NCBI RefSeq assembly: GCF_030657435.1
Contig: NZ_JAUTWS010000011.1
Location: 1 to 64,000 of the forward strand
From: Paracraurococcus lichenis
GTDB taxonomy: Bacteria; Pseudomonadota; Alphaproteobacteria; Acetobacterales; Acetobacteraceae
Length of the DNA stretch: 64,000 nucleotides
Direction of reading: 5' to 3'
Shown in pieces: positions 43,091 to 51,800 of this stretch; the first letter of the stretch is position 1, and every line of letters begins with the position of its first letter. The notes beneath the pieces are model-generated. The model was not told the origin of the DNA. It made no database searches and saw only the letters and a program-made list of their open reading frames with translations. Both the position numbers and the translations under genes were made by a program.

Positions 43091-45952
43091 TCAGAGAGCG
43101 CGCAGCGCGCCCGCCTCGTCGAGGCGCTGGCACAGCGCCGGCACCTCGGAGGCCGGGACCGGGCGGCTGAACAGGAAACCCTGGAGGTTCGTGCAGCCGA
43201 TGGAGCCGAGCGCCGCCATCTGCGACACGGTCTCGACGCCCTCGGCGGTCGTCGCCATGCCGAGGCTGCCGCAGAGCGCAATCATGGCCGTGACGATGGC
43301 GGCGCTGCCCTCGTCGCGGCTGAGGTCGGAGACGAAGGACTTGTCGATCTTGACCCGGTCGAAGGGGAACTCCCGGAGATAGCTCAGCGAGGAGTAGCCG
43401 GTCCCGAAATCGTCGAGGGCGACGCTGACGCCGAGCGACTTCAGCGCGCGCAGGATCGCCAGGGTCGCCGGGGCATCCCTGACCATCACCGCCTCGGTGA
43501 TCTCCACCTCCAGCCGCGACGCGGGGAGGCCGGAGGCCTCCAGCGCCGCCGCCACCGCGGCACCCGGCCCCGCCCCGGCGAACTGCGCCGGCGAGAGGTT
43601 CACGGTGACCTTGAGGCTGCCGGGCCAGGACACGGCATCCGCGCAGGCCCGCTGCAGGACCCAGGCGCCGAGCGGGACGATGAGGCCGGTCTCCTCGCAG
43701 AGCGGGATGAACTCTTCCGCCGGGACGAAACCCCGCCCGGGGTGGCGCCACCGGACGAGCGCCTCGAAGGCGCCGATGCGCCCAGTGACCGCATCGACCA
43801 CCGGCTGGTAGAACAGCTCGAACTCGCCGGCCTCGAGGCCGCGCCTCAGATCCATTTCGAGCGAGAGCCGGCGCTGCATGACCGCGTCCATCTCCGGCTC
43901 GAAGAAGCGGAAGACGCCGCGGCCCTCCGACTTCGCCCGATACAGGGCGAGGTCGGCATTCCGCATCACGGTCTCGGTGGTGTCGCCGTCGGTCGGCGCG
44001 AGGGCGACGCCGACGCTCGCCCCGATCGACAGCCGGTGCCCCTCGACCTCGTAGGGCTCGCAGAGAACCGCGATCAGGCGCTCGGCCAGTGCCCGGGCGT
44101 CCCGGGGCTGGTCCGTGCTGTCCTGGATCACCGCGAACTCGTCGCCGCCGAGGCGGGCGGCGGTGTCCGTCTCGCGGACGCTCTCGCGCAGCCGCGCCGC
44201 CACCTGCCGCAGCAGCCCGTCGCCGACCCCGTGGCCGAGCGTGTCGTTGACCGCCTTGAAGCGGTCGAGGTCGAGGCAGAGCACCGCGACGCCGCCGCCG
44301 CGCCTTGCCCGCGCCAGCGCCTCCTGCAGGCGTTGCATGAACAGCGCGCGGTTGGCCAGCCCGGTCAGCGTGTCGTGGTGCGCCATATGGGCGACGCGCG
44401 CCTCCGCGCGGCGGCGCTCGGTGATGTCCTCGAAGGTGGCGAGCCAGCCCCCCCCTTCCATCGGCGTGAGGCAGGTCGCCACGCTCCGGCCATCGCCGAG
44501 GTCGCGCACATAGGACACTGTCTCCCGCGCTGCGACGCGCGCCGCGGTCTCCGCCTTGACCATCGCGGCAAGGGAGGCCGGCAGGTGTCCGGCCGCGACG
44601 GCGTGGTCCACCATGTCGTCGTAGTGCAGGCCCAGGGCCTGAACGCCGGCCGGCACGCCGAACAGCGCGCCGAGGCGCCCGTTCGCCACCACCACCCGGG
44701 CCTCGGCATCGAACATGCAGAGGCCCTGCGACATCGCATCGAGGGCGGCGCCGAAGCGGGCGTTCAACAGCCGCGCCGACCGCTCGGCGGCCTCGCGCTG
44801 CATGGCCGCCGCGAGCTCGGTCTCCGCCCGGGCCCGCTCCGCCTCGGCCCGCTCCGCCTGGCTCTGCGCGGCGGCGAGCCGGATCTGGTCGCGCGCGCGG
44901 CGAAAGCCGACCATCGCCACGCAGCCGAGCGCGAGTTCGAGCACGACCGCGGAGGAGACGAGATAGAACGCCTCCTTGCGCCAGTCCCGCAGGGCTTCCT
45001 CCACGGTCAGGCTCGTGGATACCGCCACGGGATAGCGCTTCAGCAGGCGCGTCGCGGTGAGGCGGTCCACGCCGTCGATGGAGCTGGCGCCGCGGGTGAG
45101 GCGCTCCGGCGTGCCCAAATGCAGCATCGCCTGCAGCAGGTCGGCATTGGCGCGCTGCTGCCCTGCCTGCCCGGCCGCGGCGGGGTAGCGCGCGAGGAGC
45201 AGCCCGTCGTCGCGCCGCATCGAGATGCGGCTTTCCGCGCCGGCCGCGGCCGCCGCGTAGAGGCGCTCGAAATAGGCCAGCTCGACCGCGCCGAGGATCA
45301 TGCCGAGGAATTCGCCGCCGGGGCCGGACACCCGGCGGGCGATGTAGAAGGTCAGCGTCCCGGTCCCGCGGTTGGGCACCGGCTCCCCGATGAAGTGAGT
45401 CAGCGCCGGGTCGGCCTTGAGCGCCTTGAAGTAGTCGCGGTCCGAGACATCCACGGAAGGGATCGGCCAGTAGCGGCTGAAGTTCATCAGCCTGCCATCG
45501 GCATCGACGAGGGTGAGGGCGTCGAGTTGCTCGAGGCCGGCGATGCGCCCCTGGAGCTCCTCGTGCACCGTGAGGCCGCTCGTCGCGGCGCGGAAGGCGT
45601 CGAGGGTCGTGACGCCCTGGGCGCGCAGCCGCTCCGCGATGCCGGTCTGCACCAGCTCCACGCCCTGGAACGAGCGTTCGGCCTGGTCCGCCAGGATCAG
45701 GGCGAGGCGCTGCAGATGCTCCCCGGTCGCATGCAGCGCACGGTCCCGCTGGCTGACGACGGAGAGGGCGGCATTCGCGGCGACGCCGAGGCCGAGGAGG
45801 AAGGCCATGACGACCAGGAGCCGCAGGCCGCCTGCCCTCGGGGAGGCGGCCTGCGGCGGCGCCGGGAGAGCGTCAGCCGCCTGCCGTTCCCCGGCGCCGG
45901 GACCGGCCGGCGGCGAGAGCTCGCGCCCCATTCTGTTCGCGTCGCCGTCCAT
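43091..45952 (-). CDS. Membrane GGDEF-EAL protein with Cache and PAS domains
   Basis: Cyclic-di-GMP enzyme of 953 residues. Membrane helix ~43-63 (GLRLLVVMAFLLGLGVAANA), a periplasmic dCache_1-like sensor to ~320, helix 2 ~335-355 (FYLVSSAVVLELALGCVAMV), a coiled coil, a PAS domain (GLCMFDAEARVVVANGRLGA), GGDEF with intact LGGDEFAV, and EAL with FEALVRWRHPGRGFVPAEEF, NLSPAQFA, DDFGTGYSSL and KIDKSFV. Both catalytic sites look complete, so it could make or degrade c-di-GMP; direction cannot be read from sequence. Downstream of the acetolactate-synthase-like gene by 139 bp. Confidence 0.92.
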   Translation of the reverse strand: MDGDANRMGRELSPPAGPGAGERQAADALPAPPQAASPRAGGLRLLVVMAFLLGLGVAANAALSVVSQRDRALHATGEHLQRLALILADQAERSFQGVELVQTGIAERLRAQGVTTLDAFRAATSGLTVHEELQGRIAGLEQLDALTLVDADGRLMNFSRYWPIPSVDVSDRDYFKALKADPALTHFIGEPVPNRGTGTLTFYIARRVSGPGGEFLGMILGAVELAYFERLYAAAAAGAESRISMRRDDGLLLARYPAAAGQAGQQRANADLLQAMLHLGTPERLTRGASSIDGVDRLTATRLLKRYPVAVSTSLTVEEALRDWRKEAFYLVSSAVVLELALGCVAMVGFRRARDQIRLAAAQSQAERAEAERARAETELAAAMQREAAERSARLLNARFGAALDAMSQGLCMFDAEARVVVANGRLGALFGVPAGVQALGLHYDDMVDHAVAAGHLPASLAAMVKAETAARVAARETVSYVRDLGDGRSVATCLTPMEGGGWLATFEDITERRRAEARVAHMAHHDTLTGLANRALFMQRLQEALARARRGGGVAVLCLDLDRFKAVNDTLGHGVGDGLLRQVAARLRESVRETDTAARLGGDEFAVIQDSTDQPRDARALAERLIAVLCEPYEVEGHRLSIGASVGVALAPTDGDTTETVMRNADLALYRAKSEGRGVFRFFEPEMDAVMQRRLSLEMDLRRGLEAGEFELFYQPVVDAVTGRIGAFEALVRWRHPGRGFVPAEEFIPLCEETGLIVPLGAWVLQRACADAVSWPGSLKVTVNLSPAQFAGAGPGAAVAAALEASGLPASRLEVEITEAVMVRDAPATLAILRALKSLGVSVALDDFGTGYSSLSYLREFPFDRVKIDKSFVSDLSRDEGSAAIVTAMIALCGSLGMATTAEGVETVSQMAALGSIGCTNLQGFLFSRPVPASEVPALCQRLDEAGALRAL

Positions 45953-46091
45953 GGTGCCCCTGGTCGCGTGTGCAAGCGGTGGCGCCGTGTACAGCGCGCG
46001 CCCGACACGAACCGAGCGGACCGGTGCCTAAATCGCCAGGGGACGACGGAAAGCGGCGCCGATCGGCGCCACACCCGACAAGGTCTGCGGA

Positions 46092-47744
46092 TCAGGCCGG
46101 CGGGGCGACGGGCAGGCGCGCGGCCAGTTCCTCGACCAGGACGCGCCGGTTCTCCGCATAGTCGACCGGCACCGCGACGAGGTGCACGCCGCCGGCCCGG
46201 AAGGCCGCCTCGAGCGTCGGCACCAGCTCCGCGGCGGCGCCGATGCGATGGCCACGCGCGCCATAGGCCTCGGCGTAGCGGACGAAATCCGGGTTGCCGA
46301 AGGTCATGCCATGGTCCGGGAAGCCGTCCACCGACTGCTTCCAGCGGATCATGCCAAAGGCGCCGTCCTCCAGGACGAGGACCACGAGGTTCAGCCGGCG
46401 CCGGACCGCCGTCTCCATCTCCTGGCTGTTCATCATGAAGCCGCCATCGCCGCAGACCGCGAGCACCCGCCGGTCCGGATGCAGCATCGCCGCCATCATG
46501 GCCGAGGGCAGGCCCGCCCCCATGGTCGCCAGCGCATTGTCCAGCAGCAGCGTGTTCGCCACCGTGGTGCGGTAGTTGCGGGCGAACCAGATCTTGTACA
46601 TGCCGTTGTCGAGCGCGACGATCCCGTCCTCGGGGATGACCCGGCGGACGTCATGCACCAGGCGCTGCGGGGTCAGCGGAAAGCGGTCCTCCTCGGCGCG
46701 GTCGGCGATGCGGCCGAGGATGCCCTCGCGCAGCGGCAGCAGGGCGCCGGCCCGGTGCAGCCGCCCATCCAGCCGGTCGGCCAGCAATTCCAGGCTGGGC
46801 CCGACATCGCCCACCACCTCGGCATGCGGGAAATAGACCTGCTCGACATGCGCCGGGGTATAGCTGACATGGATCACCTTCGGCCCGCCCGGCCCCATGA
46901 GGAAGGGCGGCTTCTCCACGGTATCGTGGCCGATGGCGATGATGAGGTCGGCGCGCTCGATCGCCTCGTGCACGTAGTCGCGCTCCGACAGCGCGGCGGT
47001 GCCCATGTAGAGGTTGGAGCCGCCCGCGACCGTCCCCTTGCCCATCTGCGTGGTGAAGAAGGGGATGCGGGTGCGGCGGACGAAGCCCTGCAGACCGGCG
47101 GTGGTGCGCGGCCGGCTGCAGGCCGCGCCGAGCATGACCAGCGGCCGCTCCGCCGCCAGGATCATCTCGGCGGCACGATCCAGCGCCGCGCGGTGCGCCA
47201 CCGGGATCTCGATCGGGTGCGGTGGGATCAGCGGCGGCGGCCCGACCTCCTCGCCCGCGACATCCTCGGGCAGTTCGAGGTGGACGGGACCGGGGCGCTC
47301 CTCCATGGCGGTGCGGAAGGCGTCGCGGACCAGGGTGGGGATGGTGGCGCCGGCGACGACCTGCCGCGTCATCTTGGTCAGCGGCCGCATGGCCGCGACG
47401 GTGTCGACCATCTGGAAGCCCGCCTGCCGGCTGCCCTTGATCCCCTTCTGGCCGGTGAGCATGACCATGGGCATGGCGCCGAGATGCGCATAGGCGGCGC
47501 CGGTGACGAGGTTCAGGGCGCCCGGCCCGAGGGTGCTGAGGCAGACGCCCGGCCGCCCGGTGAGCCGGCCATGGGTCGCCGCCATGAAGGCGGCCGGCTG
47601 CTCGTGCCGGGTCAGCACGAGGTCGATCCGCGAGCCGCGCAGGGATTCGACGACGTCGAGGTTCTCCTCGCCCGGCACCCCGAAGATGCGGTCCACCCCT
47701 TCGTTCTCGAGGGCCGCCACCAGCAGGTCGGACGCCTTGGTCAT
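46092..47744 (-). CDS. Acetolactate-synthase-like thiamine-diphosphate enzyme
   Basis: TPP-dependent decarboxylase/ligase of 550 residues. The N-terminal Pyr domain has E48 (LTRHEQPAAFMA), which activates the cofactor. The PP domain has the Mg/TPP motif CGDGGFMMNSQEMETA. The central domain reads IIAIGHDTVEKPPFLM. It resembles catabolic AlsS-like proteins (ILV biosynthetic forms have a regulatory small-subunit gene next door; none is here). It may form acetolactate, or be a related carboligase such as a glyoxylate or sulfoacetaldehyde type. Divergent from the Crp-like gene at 48030. Confidence 0.82.
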   Translation of the reverse strand: MTKASDLLVAALENEGVDRIFGVPGEENLDVVESLRGSRIDLVLTRHEQPAAFMAATHGRLTGRPGVCLSTLGPGALNLVTGAAYAHLGAMPMVMLTGQKGIKGSRQAGFQMVDTVAAMRPLTKMTRQVVAGATIPTLVRDAFRTAMEERPGPVHLELPEDVAGEEVGPPPLIPPHPIEIPVAHRAALDRAAEMILAAERPLVMLGAACSRPRTTAGLQGFVRRTRIPFFTTQMGKGTVAGGSNLYMGTAALSERDYVHEAIERADLIIAIGHDTVEKPPFLMGPGGPKVIHVSYTPAHVEQVYFPHAEVVGDVGPSLELLADRLDGRLHRAGALLPLREGILGRIADRAEEDRFPLTPQRLVHDVRRVIPEDGIVALDNGMYKIWFARNYRTTVANTLLLDNALATMGAGLPSAMMAAMLHPDRRVLAVCGDGGFMMNSQEMETAVRRRLNLVVLVLEDGAFGMIRWKQSVDGFPDHGMTFGNPDFVRYAEAYGARGHRIGAAAELVPTLEAAFRAGGVHLVAVPVDYAENRRVLVEELAARLPVAPPA

Positions 47745-48029
47745 CGCGGTCTTCCTCGTCGGTCATGGGGCCCGGTCGGGTGGAGGGCAGGACGCGGGCT
47801 CGCCGGGCGGAGGATCACGCACCGGGAGGGCGCTGCCAATGGCCGGGAAGGCAGCATCGCGCCGGCAGAACCCAGGCTCTCCCACCATCGCCCGGCGTAA
47901 CGGATCGAAAAAATATACAGATCTGCCGTCTACCGTGCAGAAAGTCGGTATACGAAATGGCTATCCCCCGAATGCGCGAGATGACCATCGTGCCGCGCGT
48001 TGTGCTCAATGCAATTACGATTGGGGTTG
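47745..48029. promoter_or_regulatory. Divergent promoter region between acetolactate-synthase-like and Crp-like genes
   Basis: 285 bp between divergent genes. Bases 47900-48025 are the AT-richest part (GATCGAAAAAATATACAG, GCAATTACGATT) and probably contain the promoters. No clear Fnr or Crp dyad found. Confidence 0.45.
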
Positions 48030-48809
48030 ATGGTTTCACAGGACGCCTCGGCTCGCCGCACCCGCCCGGCCCGCCATCCCACCCGCCCCGCTGCGCACAA
48101 CCGCCTGCTCGCAGCCTTTCCGCGCCAGGACCTGGCAGGCCTCGCCGACCAGTTCGAGGAGGTGCGGCTGGTGCGCGGCCAGATCCTGTTCGAGCCGGGC
48201 CAGGTCCCCCCGCATGTCCACTTCCCGCATGCGGGCACCATCATCTCGCTGGTCCTGCCGCTGCGCGACGGCGGCACGACCGAGACGGTGACCGTCGGCC
48301 TGGAGGGCGCCGTCGGGCTCGGTGTCGATGCCGCGGATGCCGCCGTCGAGGCTTATACCCGCGGCGTGGTGCAGATGCCCGGCGCCGCGGCGCGGATCCT
48401 GACCACCAGCCTGGCCCGGGCGGCCGCTGCCTCGCCCGCGCTCCGGCAGTTGCTGGCGCGCCATGCCGAGGCGGCGATGTCGATGGCGCTGCAGACCGCC
48501 GCCTGCAATGCGCAGCATCCGCTCCGCGCCCGCCTTGCCCGCTGGCTGCTCACCGCCCAGGACCGGTCTGGCGACGCCGCCGCGCCCCTGCCATTGACCC
48601 AGGAAGTCCTGGCCGAGATGCTGAGCGTCCGGCGCGCCAGCGTGGGCGAGGTGGCCCTCGCGCTGCAGGCCGAGGGGCTGGTGCGGCTGAGCCGGGGCGG
48701 CGTCCGGGTGCTCGACCGCGCCGGGCTGGAGGGCGCCGCCTGCGAGTGCCACGCCGCCCTCCGTTGCCGTTATGGCCGGTTGCTGCCGGGACCGGAGGCC
48801 GGCCGGTGA
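48030..48809 (+). CDS. Crp/Fnr-family transcriptional regulator
   Basis: Regulator of 259 residues with an N-terminal cyclic-nucleotide-binding-like beta roll (RGQILFEPGQVPPHVHFPHA, GTIISLVLPLRDGGTTE) and a C-terminal winged HTH (LPLTQEVLAEMLSVRRASVG, LVRLSRGGVRVLDR). No N-terminal Fnr Cys cluster, so it is not an oxygen sensor of the Fnr type. Its stop overlaps the GTG of the large hybrid kinase (GTGA), indicating coupled translation and a shared pathway. ATG 48030 has a weak ribosome site. Confidence 0.88.
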   Translation: MVSQDASARRTRPARHPTRPAAHNRLLAAFPRQDLAGLADQFEEVRLVRGQILFEPGQVPPHVHFPHAGTIISLVLPLRDGGTTETVTVGLEGAVGLGVDAADAAVEAYTRGVVQMPGAAARILTTSLARAAAASPALRQLLARHAEAAMSMALQTAACNAQHPLRARLARWLLTAQDRSGDAAAPLPLTQEVLAEMLSVRRASVGEVALALQAEGLVRLSRGGVRVLDRAGLEGAACECHAALRCRYGRLLPGPEAGR

Positions 48810-51800
48810 GGCATCGCTCCTGCCCGGCGGGGCTCGATGTCCCGCCGGACGGCGATCGGCGCCCTCCCCGCCTGCCCCGGGTGCGCTTCACGACGCTGCT
48901 GCTCGGCCTCGTGCTCGCGGTGCTGCTGCCCGCCCTCGCCTTCGGCGGCCTCGCCGCCTGGCAGGCGGTGGAAGGCCGCCAGGCCGCCGCCGAGGCACGG
49001 CTGCGCGACACGGCGCGCGCCCTCGCCCTCGCGCTCGACCGGGAGATCGACCGCCACATCGACCTCGCCCGCGGCCTCGCCACAGCAGAGGCCCTCGATG
49101 GGCCGGAGCCCGACCTGGCACGCTTCGAGGCGCAGGCCCGCCGTGTCCTGGCGAGCTTCGGCACCACCGCCGTGCTGCTGGACGCCGCTTCGCTCCGCCA
49201 GGTCGTCAACACCGCGCTGCCGCCGGGAAGGCCGGCCGGGGCCGTGGCCGCGGCCGACTTCCGGTCGGTGGCGGAGACCGGCCGGCCCCTCGTGACCGAT
49301 CTGGTGGCGGGCGCGGTGGCGGGCCGGCCCGTGGTCGGCGTCGCCGTGCCGGTGCTGCGCGACGGCCGCATTCCCTTCGTGCTCGCGCTGCGCCTGGACC
49401 CCGAGGATCTCCGGCGCCTCCTCGCCGAGGAGGGTCTCGCGGCAGGCCTCTTCGCCGCGGTCACGGACGGGCATGGCGCGCCGGTCGCCCGCTCGGATGC
49501 GCTCGACGCCCGGCTGCCCGGGCAGACCATCCCGGAGGAGAGCCGGCGCCGGCTGGCCGCCGCCCCCTCGGGCCTCTACCGCGCGGTCGCGCTCGACGGG
49601 GCCGAGCGGGTCTTCGGCGTCCACCGGCTCGGCAGCGCCCCCGGCTGGGCGGCCGTCGTGGCGCAGCCCGCCGCCGCCTTCAACGCCGCCTGGCGCGCCC
49701 CGGCCCTGGCGCTGGGCGCCGGCGCCGCCCTCGCCCTGGCACTCGGCGGCGCCCTTGCGGTCGTCATCGCGCGCGGCGTGCTGCTGCCGGTCCGCCGGCT
49801 GGAGGTCTATGCGCGCGCGCTCGCGGAAGCCGATGGGCCGCCGGCGGCCGGCTCCGCGGCGGCGATCCCACCCGCGGGGGTGGCGGAGCTGGAGGCGCTG
49901 CGCCAGGGCTTCGCCGCCGCGGAGGCCGCGCTCGCCGGACGGGAGGCGCGGCTGCGCACGGTGCTGGACCACATGCCCGTCGGCGTGTCCCTGGCCGAGG
50001 CGCCTTCGGGGCGGATCACCTTCTCCAGCCTGCGGCTCGACGCGATCCTCGGCCATCCCGTGATGACCGCCGCGGGGATCGCCGAGTACGGCCAGTGGGA
50101 GGCCTACCACCCGGACGGCCGGCGCGTCGCCGGCAGCGAGTTTCCGCTGGCCCGGGCCCTGGCCGGGGAGGCGACGCCGGTCCTCGAATACCGCTACCGC
50201 CGCGGCGACGGCCGCCTCGCCTGGCTGCGCTCCAATGCCGCGCCGATCCGCGACGCCGCCGGCACGATCACCGGCGCGGTGGTGGCGACCCTGGACATCG
50301 ACGCCAAGCGCCGCGCGGCCGAGGCGCTGGCCGAGAGCGAGGCGCGGCTGCGGCTGGCGACCTCCGGGGCGGGCGTCGGCACCTGGGAGCTGGATCTGGT
50401 GACGGGCCAGGGCCGCTGGTCGCGCGAGGCCGGTGACCTCCTCGGCATCGGGCCGCTGGAGGCCGGCGCGGAGACCTGGGTGGAGGCGCTGCACCCGGAC
50501 GACCGGGCCGCGGCGGCCGAGGCCTGGCGCCGGGCCATGGCGGAGGGCGCGCCCTATGAGGCCAGCTTCCGCTCGGCCGAGCCGGCCGCGGATGGCGGCG
50601 AACGCTGGCTGGTCTCCCGCGGCATCGTGGAGCGCGATGCCGCGGGCCGGCCACTGCGGGGGCTCGGCGTGCTGATCGACCTCACCCGGCAGCGGCGTGC
50701 CGAGGCGGCGCTGGCCGCGAGCGAGGCGCAGCTCCGCACCGTGGTGGAGACGGTGCCCGTCGGCCTGGTCATGGCCGAGCTGCCTTCGGGCCGGATCATC
50801 GGCGGCAACCGCTATGTCGAGCAGATGCTGCGCCACCCGGTGCTGCACTCGCCCGACATCGACAGCTATGACGAGTGGGTCTCCTACCACGCCGACGGCA
50901 GCCGGGTGGACGGGCACGAATACCCGCTCGCCCGCATGGTGCAGGAGGGCGAGGAGAGCCCGGCCATCGAGGTCCTCTACCAGCGCGGCGACGGCACCCG
51001 GGCCTGGACCCGCATCATGGGCCGCCCGGTGCGCAATGCGGAGGGCAAGGTCACCGGCGGCGTGGTGGCGCTGCTGGACGTGGACAGCGAGCGACGGGCG
51101 CGCGAGGCCCTGGCCGAGAGCGAGTCGCGGCTGCGGACCGCGACCGAGAATGCGCGGGTCGGCCTCGTCGTGGTCGGCCGCGATCACCGCTACCGTTTCG
51201 CCAACCGCGCCTATGCCGAGATCCTCAGCCTGCCGACGCATGACATCCTCGGCCGGTCGGTCGCCGAGGTGTTGCCCTCGGTCTATGCCGGGCAGATCCG
51301 GCCGCGGCTGGATCGCGCCTTCGGCGGCGAGCGGGTCGAGTACGATCTGCACCGGCCTGGTGCGGCGGGCGTGGCCGACGAGCATTTCGCCGTCACCTAC
51401 GAGCCGGGCTCGACCGGTGCGGGCGAGCCGATCGTGGTCGTGGTCATCACCAACGTGACCGAGCGGGTGCTGGCCGCCCGCGTCCTGGCCGAGGGCGAGG
51501 CACGCTTCCGCGCCATCGCCGAATCCCTGCCGGCGCTGGTCTTTGAGACCGACACGGCGGGCCGCAACCTCTACGTCAACCCTCGCTATGCCGCCTTCAC
51601 CGGCATCGCGGCCGATGCCCTGATGGGCGATGGCTGGCAGCAGGCCCTGCATCCGGACGACCGCGGCGCCGCCCATGCGGCCTGGTCCGCCGCGGTCGCG
51701 GCCGGCACGCCCTATGCGCAGGAGTTCCGCTTCCGGCACCGCGGCGGCGCCTTCCGCTGGTTCCTCTGCCGCGGCGCGCCGATCCGCGACGGCGAGCGCC

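Noticed and set aside
43040..46438. 1132-residue plus-strand ORF
   Set aside because: Antisense to the GGDEF-EAL gene; no motifs.
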